This document shows positions 1 through 7,692 of a DNA stretch of 18,222 bases, one piece after another. The stretch lies in the NCBI GenBank assembly GCA_003524145.1, contig DODZ01000053.1, positions 9,581-27,802 of the forward strand. The letters are read 5' to 3'. A program made the translations under genes and the position numbers. Source of the stretch: Candidatus Apopatosoma intestinale (lineage in GTDB: Bacteria; Bacillota; Clostridia; Oscillospirales; CAG-272). The number at the start of each line of letters is the position of its first letter. Within the stretch, counting starts at the first letter, position 1. A model generated the notes under the pieces. It saw only the letters and a list, made by a program, of their open reading frames with translations, did not search any database and was not told the origin of the DNA.

Positions 1-160
1 CGCTTGAGCGTTTCGAGCCTGTAACCATGGTTAAGCTATAGCGGGACGGTCGTGGCACTTTGTTTGCACCGGTCGCCGCGAGGCGACAGAAGGAGTTTAA
101 AAGAGGGATTGACACATATGCGAAGCATGTGTGTCGGCGTCGCCGAGACGGGAGTCAATA
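1..160. repeat. Structured intergenic segment, no gene seen
   Basis: I see no credible coding region here; the short open frames have no convincing start signal and resemble no protein I know. The segment is rich in potential secondary structure: the palindrome AACCATGGTT (23-32), a GTCGCC/GGCGAC hairpin with a GCGA loop (72-87), an 11-bp hairpin GACACATATGC/GCATGTGTGTC with one G-U pair and a GAA loop (111-135), and a CGGC/GCCG mini-hairpin (136-146). ATTGAC (108-113) can also pair with GTCAAT (154-159), which competes with the 111-135 hairpin for the same GAC. It could be the end of a structured RNA cut by the window edge or a dispersed repeat. I do not recognise an RNA family. Confidence 0.4.
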
Positions 161-164
161 CTTT

Positions 165-480
165 CCTCTTTTTGTCCTTTTCATTCTTTTCGGACAAGCG
201 AAAAGAACACTAACAGAAAAGTTTCTTTATGTCTCTTTGCGGGAGACCAATGGTCTCCCCTACTATCCAAAGCCCGAATTTCACCAACAGACAAAATAAA
301 AATCAAATCCCTACCCGCTTTTTCTTCGCGTGAGCAGGCACGAAGAAAAAGCTATCAAAAAGAAGTGCCATGTAAGCTTTCGCGCTCTGCGGAGTGCGAC
401 AAAGGCTCCGCGCCTTTGAACCCGCAAGCCTCCCCAAAGGCTTGAGCGAAACTTTAATGGGGCGGGCGAAAGCTTTAATA
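165..480. repeat. Probable dispersed intergenic repeat built from nested hairpins
   Basis: No gene is supported. The stretch is a series of inverted repeats: a 9-bp hairpin at 184-207 (TTCTTTTCG/CGAAAAGAA), an 8-bp hairpin at 241-259 (GGGAGACC/GGTCTCCC, loop AAT), and a perfect 12-bp stem at 317-328/341-352 (GCTTTTTCTTCG/CGAAGAAAAAGC). Then comes a cloverleaf-like unit closed by AAGCTTTCGC (374-383) and GCGAAAGCTT (466-475) that encloses three hairpins: 381-398, 400-418 (CAAAGGC/GCCTTTG) and 425-444 (CAAGCCT/AGGCTTG). From memory, similar intergenic sequences recur in genomes of Oscillospiraceae and relatives and often attract false ORF calls. That recollection is unverified. The unit lies just downstream of the minus-strand gene ending at 481 and could also protect or end its transcript. 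Confidence 0.5.
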
Positions 481-1098
481 TCACTCCTGCGCATTCAGCT
501 TCACGAGCGCGTATATATCGGCGGGCACCGTGCCGCTTGCCTTACTATTGGTGAGCATCAGCTCCGCCGCATAGAGGCTCTCTCCCGAAAGAAACAATGC
601 CGTACAGCCCTTTTCTCCGGAATACACGGACGAAATCAGCTCTTCATAAAAGCGCACCGTCGTTTTGTAATATATCTTCCCGAAATTTTCAAATTCCGCA
701 TCGGCATTTTTCGTGAGTACAAACGGCGCACCGTGCTTTGCCACATGGCGCATAAAATCGCGGAATTTATATGCCGCCTCGGGATTTTCCGCGGCAGGAT
801 ATATCTCATAGCCCTGCACCTTCAGCTTGGAAAGCGCAAAGACAAGGTCAGGTCCGTATTCAAGCCCGTCCGCCTTGATAAAAATGACAGGGCGCACGCT
901 GTATTTTCTTGCCATGGCAAAATAACTGTCCAGCACCGACACGCCTGAGGCACAGCCCTTTATTGCAGAGCTGTCGGCAACAATGGCGAAATTCAGCGTC
1001 TTCGGCGCACTGTCCCCCACGGCAAAAAGACAGGTGCACAGCATTGCCGAAAGCAGTAATGCCGAAAGTATTCTTTTTATCGGCTTTTTCTCCGCCAT
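481..1098 (-). CDS. Small exported protein of unknown function, possibly a degenerate NodB-like fold
   Basis: The 205-residue protein starts with a clear export signal: basic residues KKPIKR at 4-9, a hydrophobic stretch at about 10-27 and a likely signal peptidase I site near residue 31. The ATG at 1098 follows AAGGAGAGG at good spacing. I do not firmly recognise the family. The mature part has a pattern reminiscent of polysaccharide deacetylases: a hydrophobic strand (LNFAIVAD), then LDSYFAMARKYSVRPVIFI, then LSKLKVQGYEI, which echoes the NodB series of alternating strands and helices. The catalytic Asp and the metal-binding HxxxH are not visible, so any such relation would be to an inactive relative. 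It is the second gene after a DUF3810 gene, 54 nt downstream with no terminator between them, so the two are probably co-transcribed and may act together at the cell surface. Confidence 0.75.
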   Translation of the reverse strand: MAEKKPIKRILSALLLSAMLCTCLFAVGDSAPKTLNFAIVADSSAIKGCASGVSVLDSYFAMARKYSVRPVIFIKADGLEYGPDLVFALSKLKVQGYEIYPAAENPEAAYKFRDFMRHVAKHGAPFVLTKNADAEFENFGKIYYKTTVRFYEELISSVYSGEKGCTALFLSGESLYAAELMLTNSKASGTVPADIYALVKLNAQE

Positions 1099-1152
1099 GC
1101 GTTCCCTCTCCTTTCTTTTTCGCGGCTACCGTCTGCGGCTTCTTTGCAAGTT

Positions 1153-2283
1153 TCACTCCGCCGCCTGCGCCTTTGCCGCCTCTGCCTTATAGTATGCGAC
1201 GGTCAGGTCTACCACGAGCCCATAGCTTTTTGTCCCCGCAGGCTGACCGTGATCCTCAATATATGTGTTGTTTATTTTTTCCGTTGTTTCGGCAACCTTA
1301 TTTTCGCGATATTTCTCAAAAAACGTGCTGTATGCCGCGTATTCCGAGCGAATCTCCTGCGGCACCATCGCCCAGAGCTGCGCATGAAGAGTCTTGTCCG
1401 CGGAAGCGAGACTGTTCAGCACCGAGAGCAGAACATCGACATATCCGCTGTAGCGCAGATATGGGTCATCGCTGTTGATGCAGACGAGAAAAGCCGCGAA
1501 ATTTGCCTCATCCTCGCGGGCTATGCCGCGCTGATGCGCCATTTCATGAGCCGCCGAGGTGGCGACGATATAATCGGGATAATTTGTATTTACATTCGCC
1601 TCTCCCGTGAAAAAGCAGTAAACGCCCGAGAGATGCGTATATGTCATTTTCTCGCTGAGCATTATGGGTTTTGTATTTGTACAGAGCTTATGCAGAAACG
1701 GATATTTCCCGCAGGTGGTCTTATATGCGGCATTGAGCTTTTTATTCATTTCAAAATATGTGTACGGCATATAGGAGCCGCCGTCATGCGCAAAATCGAT
1801 ATTTTCCAGCTCTTTTTTCGCGCCGATAACAAGCTTTCTGCCTGTCTCGTAAAGCTCCTCGGCGGAAACCTCTTTTTTATCCAGCTCCATTTTTTTATCT
1901 ATCGTCGTGCCGTAATATCCCGTGCCGTAACCGAAAATAAAAACGGCATATATAAGCGCGGCGCAGGAAACAAAACCCACGGCGAAGCGTATCGCCTGAG
2001 CCGACGATTTTTTCGCGGCGCGCACGATGAGAAATATAATCAATGCCACGAGGAGCGGCGAAGCTATGATGAGAAATTCCGCGAGGGAAAACGGGATGAT
2101 GCTCGTCGGCACGGCGAGCATCGCACGGATGGCAACGCCCGAGGTATCGTTTATGAAATCGGAAAGCGCCACGCTCTTTTTTGCGATAAGTTCAATGGCA
2201 AAAGCCACTGCACCGAGCGCAAAAAATACAAGCGACCATATCGGAACATAACGGAAAAATCCGCTTCGCGTTTTCTTTTCCAT
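1153..2283 (-). CDS. DUF3810 family membrane protein with a metalloprotease-like HExxH motif
   Basis: The 376-residue protein has three hydrophobic segments at about 15-35, 63-88 and 98-117, the second beginning IPFSLAEF and the third running into FGYGTGYYG. Both are typical of DUF3810. A soluble domain follows with the family's C-terminal signature: FTGEANVN, then HEMAHQRG (246-253), then REDEANFAAF (256-265) and RYSGY. HExxH plus the later Glu residues is the pattern of a zinc metallopeptidase facing the cell exterior. To my knowledge the family has no established substrate. I chose the ATG at 2283 rather than the in-frame GTG at 2295, because AAAGGA would be only a few bases from the GTG. 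The spacing to the ATG, about 14 nt, is itself rather long, so the start is not certain. The gene leads a two-gene operon. Confidence 0.9.
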   Translation of the reverse strand: MEKKTRSGFFRYVPIWSLVFFALGAVAFAIELIAKKSVALSDFINDTSGVAIRAMLAVPTSIIPFSLAEFLIIASPLLVALIIFLIVRAAKKSSAQAIRFAVGFVSCAALIYAVFIFGYGTGYYGTTIDKKMELDKKEVSAEELYETGRKLVIGAKKELENIDFAHDGGSYMPYTYFEMNKKLNAAYKTTCGKYPFLHKLCTNTKPIMLSEKMTYTHLSGVYCFFTGEANVNTNYPDYIVATSAAHEMAHQRGIAREDEANFAAFLVCINSDDPYLRYSGYVDVLLSVLNSLASADKTLHAQLWAMVPQEIRSEYAAYSTFFEKYRENKVAETTEKINNTYIEDHGQPAGTKSYGLVVDLTVAYYKAEAAKAQAAE

Positions 2284-2327
2284 AGTGAAAAGCACCGTCC
2301 TTTTTTGTGTATACTTTCTTAATTTAC

Positions 2328-2356
2328 ATCATATCATAAAATCATGAATTTTTCAA
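2328..2356 (-). promoter_or_regulatory. Promoter of the DUF3810 operon
   Basis: On the minus strand TTGAAA (2356-2351) is followed after exactly 17 nt by TATGAT (2333-2328). This is a good housekeeping-sigma promoter about 45 nt upstream of the DUF3810 start, in an AT-rich gap of some 200 bp between that gene and proC. Confidence 0.7.
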
Positions 2357-2420
2357 TAGTTTTTAATTTGATATATGATATTAGAATGTAAATTTATACA
2401 GACATTTATACCGTGCCTTC

Positions 2421-2475
2421 AAAAAAAGAAGGAAACCGCCCGAAATGCAGCCTTGCATTTTTCGTGGAAGTTCCC
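2421..2475 (-). terminator. Intrinsic terminator after proC
   Basis: Read on the minus strand, a long imperfect hairpin with outer arms 2470-2475/2431-2436 (one G-U pair) and an inner stem AAATGCA/TGCATTT (2443-2460, 4-nt loop) is followed by TTC and a run of seven T (2427-2421). It lies just after the proC stop and would end the five-gene operon. Confidence 0.65.
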
Positions 2476-2482
2476 TTTTTAT

Positions 2483-3292
2483 TCATTTTCCCGCAAGCTC
2501 GAGCGTGCGTCTGTATGAAGCCTGCGCCGCCTCAAGCACAATGCGCGAAAGCTCATTTTGCTCAAAGCTGTGAACACCTTCTATCGTTGTTCCGCCGGGA
2601 CTGCAAACTTTTATCTTCAGCTCCTCGGGTGCCTCCTTTGAGGAAAGCGCCAATCCCGCCGCGCCGAGCATGGTCTGCTCGGCATAGAGCCGCGCCTTTT
2701 CGCCGTCAAGCCCGAGTGCCTTGCCCGCCTCCTCAAATGCGCTGATAAACATAAACATGAATGCCGGCCCGCAACCGGATATAACGCTCGCCGCGTCTAT
2801 CTTTTCCTCGGAAATCATATCGCAGATGCCCGCACATTCCATTGCCTCGGCAAATTCGGCAAGCTCCTCCTTGGTAACAAGTGAATTTGCCGTGCAGAGA
2901 ATCATGCCTTCGCCTATTGCGACGGGTGTATTCGGCATGATGCGGATGACGGGGATATTCCCGCCGAAAAGCGCGGAAATTCTCTCCGTAGAGAGCCCTG
3001 CCGCCATGGTGACAAGAATAAATCTATCCCCGCGCGCGGCAAGCACAGGCGAAATATCCTCGGCGAGCGCCGCCATACCCTGCGGCTTCACTCCGAGAAA
3101 AATATATCTGCATTTGCCTGCCGCATCGGCGTTCGTACCGTAATCGCAACCCAGCTCCTCTGCCAGAATCCGAGCCTTTTCCTCCGTTCTGTTTGCGAGG
3201 AGCATTTCCTCCGGCTCTGTCTTTTCCGCAATGGCGCGGGCGAGCGCGCCGCCCATATTTCCTGTACCGATGAAACCAAATTTATATTTCAT
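2483..3292 (-). CDS. proC: Pyrroline-5-carboxylate reductase
   Basis: ProC catalyses the last step of proline synthesis, reducing 1-pyrroline-5-carboxylate to L-proline with NAD(P)H in the cytoplasm. The 269-residue length is normal for the family. The N-terminus carries the Rossmann dinucleotide-binding motif GFIGTGNMGGA (residues 5-15), followed by the family blocks VIRIMPNTP and the C-terminal helical dimer domain with ISGCGPAF and SPGGTTIEGV, the most conserved signature of ProC. The start ATG at 3292 is preceded by AAGGAG six bases away. It is the last gene of the operon, 19 nt after proA, and is followed by a terminator at 2421-2475. All expected motifs are intact. Confidence 0.97.
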   Translation of the reverse strand: MKYKFGFIGTGNMGGALARAIAEKTEPEEMLLANRTEEKARILAEELGCDYGTNADAAGKCRYIFLGVKPQGMAALAEDISPVLAARGDRFILVTMAAGLSTERISALFGGNIPVIRIMPNTPVAIGEGMILCTANSLVTKEELAEFAEAMECAGICDMISEEKIDAASVISGCGPAFMFMFISAFEEAGKALGLDGEKARLYAEQTMLGAAGLALSSKEAPEELKIKVCSPGGTTIEGVHSFEQNELSRIVLEAAQASYRRTLELAGK

Positions 3293-3311
3293 TTCAGTCT
3301 CCTTTTTGAAT

Positions 3312-4574
3312 TCAGCGGATATTTCCGTCGCCTCTGATTATATACTTATATGAGGTCAGCTCGCGAAGCCCCATAGGACCTCTCGCGTGGAGCTTCTGCG
3401 TGGAAATTCCCATCTCACAGCCAAGCCCGAACTCGCCGCCGTCGGTAAAGCGCGTGGACGCATTGATATATACCGCCGCGCTGTCGACAAGGGAGGCAAA
3501 GGTTTCCTGCGCCGCCTTGTCCTCGGCTACTATTGCCTCGCTGTGCGCCGTGGAATGGCACGCTATATGCTCCGCCGCGGCGCGCACATCGTCGACAATG
3601 CCGACAGCCATGATATAATCGAGAAATTCCGTATCAAAATCGCGCTCGCCGGCAGGCGTGCCGTCAATTATTGCGGCGGCGCGGGAATCAAGCCGCAACT
3701 CCACGGGCACAAGTCCCGCTTCCCTGCGCTTATCGACAAGCACCTTTTTCAGCTCCGGCAGAAACTGCGCCGCTATATCCCTATGCACAAGGCAGACCTC
3801 CGCCGCATTGCATACGGAGGGGCGGCTCGTCTTTGCATTTTCGATTATCTTCAGCGCCTTATCGAAATCGGCGCTTTTATCAACATAGATATGGCATATG
3901 CCTGTCCCTGTTTCTATGCAGGGGACTATCGCCTTCTCCACGCAGGCGCGGATAAGTCCTGCGCCGCCGCGCGGGATAAGCAGATCGACATAGCCGCGCG
4001 CGAGCATCAGCTCCTCGGCGCTTCCTCTGCCCGTATCGTCGATGATATTCACAAAATCCGTCGGGAGAGCGCAATCGGCAAGTCCGCGGCGCATCGCCGA
4101 GGCTATGGCATGGGATGAAGCATACGCTTCCTTGCCACCGCGCAGAATGCAGACATTGCCGCTCTTGAGGCAGAGCGCCGCGGCATCGGAGGTGACATTC
4201 GGGCGGCTCTCATAGATTATCGCGATGACGCCGAGCGGAACGGAAACCTTGTCTATTTCAAGTCCGTTCGGACGCACTGTATGTGAGAGAAGCACGCCTA
4301 CAGGGTCTTCCAGCTCGGCGACGGCGCGTATACCCTCCGCCATTGCGGCGATTCGCGCTTCGTTCAGCGACAGTCTGTCGAGCATCACACGGGAAAAACG
4401 TCCCTCTGCCTCCGCCTTTTCCATATCGGAGGCGTTTGCCGCAAGAATAGCGTCTTTATCTTCCGTCAGCGCGTCCGCCATGGCAAGGAGTGCCTTATTC
4501 TTCTCCTCTGCGGAAAGCGCGGCAAGCGCCGCCTTTGCCGCATTGGCATTTTTCAGTATTTCAGCCGTTGTCAT
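3312..4574 (-). CDS. proA: Glutamate-5-semialdehyde dehydrogenase (gamma-glutamyl phosphate reductase)
   Basis: ProA reduces gamma-glutamyl phosphate to glutamate-5-semialdehyde with NADPH; the product cyclises spontaneously to the ProC substrate. The protein has 420 residues, the usual length, and the aldehyde dehydrogenase fold. Visible motifs are VPLGVIAIIYESRPNV (112-127), LKSGNVCILRGGKEA (136-150), IPRGGAGLI (200-208) and TSRPSVCNAAE (249-259) with the catalytic Cys at 255. The start follows GAGGAA about nine bases upstream, and the gap to proB is only four bases, which suggests translational coupling. In many bacteria ProA and ProB act as a complex that channels the labile phosphate, and this adjacency fits that. 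Confidence 0.97.
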   Translation of the reverse strand: MTTAEILKNANAAKAALAALSAEEKNKALLAMADALTEDKDAILAANASDMEKAEAEGRFSRVMLDRLSLNEARIAAMAEGIRAVAELEDPVGVLLSHTVRPNGLEIDKVSVPLGVIAIIYESRPNVTSDAAALCLKSGNVCILRGGKEAYASSHAIASAMRRGLADCALPTDFVNIIDDTGRGSAEELMLARGYVDLLIPRGGAGLIRACVEKAIVPCIETGTGICHIYVDKSADFDKALKIIENAKTSRPSVCNAAEVCLVHRDIAAQFLPELKKVLVDKRREAGLVPVELRLDSRAAAIIDGTPAGERDFDTEFLDYIMAVGIVDDVRAAAEHIACHSTAHSEAIVAEDKAAQETFASLVDSAAVYINASTRFTDGGEFGLGCEMGISTQKLHARGPMGLRELTSYKYIIRGDGNIR

Positions 4575-4578
4575 AAAT

Positions 4579-5349
4579 TTATTTCCTCTTTCCCAAAAAA
4601 CGCGTGCCGAGAGCCTTGCCGTCCGCTATATTGTAGAGTGCGGCAGGGTTTGCGCCGTTTGCGATTATCATATCTATGCCCGCACCCGTCGCTATCTCGG
4701 CGGCGTGGAGCTTGGTTTTCATGCCGCCCGTGCCCAGCTCGGAGCCTTTGCCGTCGCCCAGAGCCATGACCTCGGGAGTCAGCTCCTCTATGACGGGGAT
4801 AAGCTTCGCATCAGGATTTTTTCTCGGGTCGCTCGTATAGAGCCCGTCGATATCCGAAAGCAGAACGAGCAGGTCGGCATCGACATTTGCCGCCACTATC
4901 GCGCCGAGCGTATCGTTATCGCCTATCACAATTTCGTCTGTGGCAACGGTGTCATTCTCGTTTATGACGGGTAGCGCATCCAGCTCAAGCAGGCGGAACA
5001 TGGTATTTTTGAAGTTTTCGCGGCGCGTCTCGTTCTCCACGTCCTCTTTTGTCAGCAGTATCTGCGCCACCGTGTGATTGTATTCGCCGAAAAGCTTGTC
5101 ATAGATATACATCAGCTCGCACTGACCGACGGCTGCCGCCGCCTGCTTTGTGGGAATGTCTGTCGGGCGTTTTTTCAGTCCCAGCTTGCCGACTCCCATT
5201 CCGATGGCGCCCGAAGAAATGAGTATGACCTCGTTTCCCGCGTTTTTCAGGTCGCTCATTGCGCGGCAAAGCTCCTCTACGCGGCGTATATTCAGCAAAC
5301 CCGTGCTGTAGGCAAGCGTCGATGTTCCTACTTTTATTACTATTCTCAT
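4579..5349 (-). CDS. proB: Glutamate 5-kinase, short form without PUA domain
   Basis: ProB phosphorylates glutamate on its gamma-carboxyl group with ATP, the first and usually proline-inhibited step of the pathway. Amino-acid-kinase motifs are clear: VIKVGTS near the N-terminus, LISSGAIGMG, NENDTVA, IGDNDTLGA, LLSDIDGLYTSDP and GTGGMKTK. At 256 residues the protein ends right after the kinase domain and lacks the C-terminal PUA domain of E. coli-type enzymes. Such short forms are known in several Gram-positive lineages. I placed the start at the ATG at 5349, preceded by AGGAGAAAG, and not at the upstream in-frame ATG at 5397, which would add 16 residues before the conserved kinase start and overlap the hydrolase gene. 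The gap to the hydrolase gene is 25 nt. Confidence 0.96.
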   Translation of the reverse strand: MRIVIKVGTSTLAYSTGLLNIRRVEELCRAMSDLKNAGNEVILISSGAIGMGVGKLGLKKRPTDIPTKQAAAAVGQCELMYIYDKLFGEYNHTVAQILLTKEDVENETRRENFKNTMFRLLELDALPVINENDTVATDEIVIGDNDTLGAIVAANVDADLLVLLSDIDGLYTSDPRKNPDAKLIPVIEELTPEVMALGDGKGSELGTGGMKTKLHAAEIATGAGIDMIIANGANPAALYNIADGKALGTRFLGKRK

Positions 5350-5374
5350 ATATTTTTCTTTCTCCTGTATTTTT

Positions 5375-6316
5375 TCAGACTCCAAGCGTTTTCGCAAGAA
5401 AAGCGTCCAGTGCCTTTTCGCATTTTTCTCTGTTTACAAGGTAGCTCATGCCATGCCCCGCTCCGGAAACGGAAATGAAAGTCCCGTCTCCGCGAAATGC
5501 CGCGGCATTTTCCTCTCCCATGCGGTATGGGACAAAATCATCCCCCGTACCGTGGATGAAAAGAACGGGCAGGCGGCATTTTGCAAGTGCCTCGGTGGTG
5601 GAATATTCTCCTGTATCATAATGCGCGAGCGTGCGGAACCACAAATTCATCGCGGGCAGGATAAGCCGCGGCGGCAGATGATAATCCGCGCGTATAACCT
5701 CAGAGAGTATCGCTTTCGGTGAGGTGAAGCCGCAGTCGGCGATTATTCCCTTTACCTCCGGCGGAAGGTCATCGCCCGAAGCCATGAGCACGGTGGTCGC
5801 GCCCATTGAAAGCCCCTCAAGCACAAGCGGCAGACCCGCGAAAATGCGTGTCGCCTCTGCCGCCCAGAGCAGGCAGTCGCCGCGCTCCTTTATGCCGAAG
5901 CCGATATATTTGCCCTCGCTTTTTCCGTGCGAACGCTGGTCGACAAGGAGCAGGCTTATTCCTTTTTCGAGATATTTTCTTATTACCGCACCGAAATCAA
6001 AATATCCGTAGTCCGAGCGATAGCCGTGAAAGAGCAGGACAGCCGCCCGCTCGTTTTCGGCTCGGAAAACCTTGGCATGAAGCCGCAAGCCGTCGAATGA
6101 TGTGATATATACATCCTCATACGGAAGCAAACGCACATAGGCTATTGCCGCGCTCAGCTCCTCACGATAGCCGTCAAACTGCTTGGCGGCAAGAAATTTG
6201 TCGATATTCGCTTCCCTTCCTCTTCGCGCCGCTTTGCGAAAGCAGAAATAAGCTGTCGCCATATATATCGCCGCGAGCAGAAAAAGCACGCCAAGTGCTG
6301 TGAAAAGATATCTCAT
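5375..6316 (-). CDS. Membrane-anchored alpha/beta hydrolase (serine esterase or lipase type)
   Basis: The 313-residue protein begins with a single hydrophobic segment (about residues 4-24), an uncleaved anchor or signal. An alpha/beta-hydrolase domain follows. VLLFHGYRSD (93-102) marks the oxyanion strand, LLVDQRSHGKSEG comes next, and the nucleophile elbow is GLSMG with Ser170. The acid is probably Asp260 in HGTGDDFVP and the base His288 in GAGHGMSY. The triad appears complete. Related proteins are annotated as alpha/beta hydrolases or lysophospholipase-like; the substrate cannot be told. The ATG at 6316 follows GGAGGAAGA and overlaps the TGA of the upstream GNAT gene (ATGA), so the two are translationally coupled. 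The first in-frame start, at 6346, lies inside that gene and has no better ribosome binding site. Confidence 0.93.
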   Translation of the reverse strand: MRYLFTALGVLFLLAAIYMATAYFCFRKAARRGREANIDKFLAAKQFDGYREELSAAIAYVRLLPYEDVYITSFDGLRLHAKVFRAENERAAVLLFHGYRSDYGYFDFGAVIRKYLEKGISLLLVDQRSHGKSEGKYIGFGIKERGDCLLWAAEATRIFAGLPLVLEGLSMGATTVLMASGDDLPPEVKGIIADCGFTSPKAILSEVIRADYHLPPRLILPAMNLWFRTLAHYDTGEYSTTEALAKCRLPVLFIHGTGDDFVPYRMGEENAAAFRGDGTFISVSGAGHGMSYLVNREKCEKALDAFLAKTLGV

Positions 6317-7488
6317 TCTTCCTCCGAGAGCTTCTTTATATAGCAACGGCGGCGCTTATGACAGCGCGACTCGAAATTCTTTTCCCACATGGAATGAATC
6401 TGATAGTTATCCTCGAGCATAGGTCCTGTCTCGGCATATTTTACGCCGTATTTCTTCGCTCCGCGGAACATATGCGTGATAAGATTTGCATTCACAGCCT
6501 TGCCCATATATTCGGGTGCCGTGCCGATGAGCATCATTTCAAGCACATCGAATTTCTTCTGCGTGAAATAATGAAGCATAGGTATCCAGCCGAAGGGAAA
6601 AAGCCTTCCCTTCGCTTTTTGCACAGCCTCAAGCATACTCGGCATTATAACACCGAAGCATATCGGCTTATCGTTTTTATCCACGACAACAAGCAGAAAA
6701 TCGGGCTTGACCATGGAGATAAACTGATTTTTATATAGCTGCACCTGCTTCTCCGTAAGAGGTATAACGCCATAGAGGTGCTTGTATGCATCAAAAAGCA
6801 GGTCGAATATCCCAGCGACATAAGGTACGACCTCTTTTGTCTTTTTCATTTCGACTACGCGAAGCCCATCGCGGCGGAGCGAATATTCGGCTATGCGCTC
6901 TATTCTCGGGTCAAGCTCATCAGGCACCTTTACCTCGCGCTCCACCCAGTCTACGCGCTTGCCGTAGCCGAGTGCATCGAGATGGTCGGCATAATATTTA
7001 TGATTATATGTGGTGATGAAAAGTCCCCTCTCATCGAAGCCGTCGACAAGAAGTCCCTGATGGTCAAGGTCGCAAAAGCCCATCGGACCCTGAATATTAT
7101 CCATGCCGAGTTCCCTTGCCCAGTTTTCCACCTCGGCGAGCAGTGCGCGTGAAACTTCGATATCGTCTATGACATCATATCTGGAAAAGCGCAGGCATTT
7201 CTGCCCCCAGACTTCATTGAAGCGCTTATTGAGTATCGCCGCAATTCTGCCTGCCGGCTCGCCGTTTTTATATGCCATAAAATATCGCGCCTCGCAATAT
7301 TCAAAGGCAGGGTTTTTATCACGTCTCAGATTTTCCTCTTCATCGAGCATGAGATTCGGACAGTAACTGCTGTTGCCCTTATAGAGTCTGTCCGGAAAGC
7401 GGATGAAGCGGCGCAGATCGCCTCTTGTTTCCACCTCTTTGATAATAATGGTGTCGTTTCCCGATCTTATCTCGCGGATTTTTTTCAT
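6313..7488 (-). CDS. GNAT-fold acyltransferase-like protein (YghO-like family)
   Basis: The 391-residue protein matches, by its pattern, a family of double-GNAT-like proteins related to E. coli YghO. The N-terminal half has AGRIAAILNKRFNEVWG (79-95) and then IQGPMGFCDLDHQGLLVDGF (132-151). The C-terminal half has MMLIGTAPEYMGKAVNANLI (318-337), whose YMGKA resembles the acetyl-CoA pyrophosphate loop. The family is mostly uncharacterised. Some relatives lie near serine palmitoyltransferase genes, a recollection that does not prove a role in lipid synthesis here. The start at 7488 follows AGGGGGAG and a good promoter at 7533-7561, so this is the first gene of the operon that continues through the hydrolase and proBAC. 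No membrane segment or signal is visible. Confidence 0.85.
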   Translation of the reverse strand: MKKIREIRSGNDTIIIKEVETRGDLRRFIRFPDRLYKGNSSYCPNLMLDEEENLRRDKNPAFEYCEARYFMAYKNGEPAGRIAAILNKRFNEVWGQKCLRFSRYDVIDDIEVSRALLAEVENWARELGMDNIQGPMGFCDLDHQGLLVDGFDERGLFITTYNHKYYADHLDALGYGKRVDWVEREVKVPDELDPRIERIAEYSLRRDGLRVVEMKKTKEVVPYVAGIFDLLFDAYKHLYGVIPLTEKQVQLYKNQFISMVKPDFLLVVVDKNDKPICFGVIMPSMLEAVQKAKGRLFPFGWIPMLHYFTQKKFDVLEMMLIGTAPEYMGKAVNANLITHMFRGAKKYGVKYAETGPMLEDNYQIHSMWEKNFESRCHKRRRCYIKKLSEEE

Positions 7489-7532
7489 TTTCTCCCCCTG
7501 CAGTAAAAATTTTCCCCGATTATATTTATATA

Positions 7533-7561
7533 ATTATACTACCTTTTTTCCGATTTATCAA
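7533..7561 (-). promoter_or_regulatory. Promoter of the GNAT-hydrolase-proBAC operon
   Basis: On the minus strand TTGATA (7561-7556), a 17-nt spacer and a perfect TATAAT (7538-7533) lie about 45 nt upstream of the GNAT start. I see no other clear promoter between 7488 and proC, so this one probably drives all five genes. Confidence 0.85.
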
Positions 7562-7593
7562 TAAAAATAAGGAAAAAATAAGGATAATATTTC

Positions 7594-7629
7594 AAAAAAC
7601 GGCACAAAATAAAAAATGTGCCGCTTTTT
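7594..7629. terminator. Bidirectional intrinsic terminator
   Basis: CGGCACA (7600-7606) pairs with TGTGCCG (7617-7623) around a 10-nt A-rich loop. Reading leftwards (minus strand) the stem is followed by six T; reading rightwards by five T. It separates the proBAC operon promoter from the tRNA unit. On the minus strand it is the first hairpin with a good T tract after the GH38 operon. Confidence 0.7.
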
Positions 7630-7642
7630 GCGCACAAATGTA

Positions 7643-7670
7643 TTGACAAATGGGATTTTTGTGGTATAAT
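7643..7670 (+). promoter_or_regulatory. Promoter of the tRNA-Lys gene
   Basis: A perfect TTGACA (7643-7648), a 16-nt spacer and a perfect TATAAT (7665-7670) with a TGG extended -10 lie 22 nt before the mature tRNA 5' end. This is as strong as expected for a stable RNA. Confidence 0.9.
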
Positions 7671-7692
7671 ATTTAGGCACGAAAAAGAATAT

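Noticed and set aside
303..494. Short minus-strand frame of 63 codons
   Set aside because: It is made of the inverted-repeat arms themselves and overlaps the end of the exported protein gene. Similar false calls are common in dispersed repeats.
1144..2322. Plus-strand open frame of 392 codons
   Set aside because: It lies opposite the DUF3810 gene, which has clear family motifs, a promoter and a ribosome binding site; the plus frame has none.
3387..4118. Plus-strand open frame of 243 codons
   Set aside because: It is in register antisense to proA, which is unambiguous.
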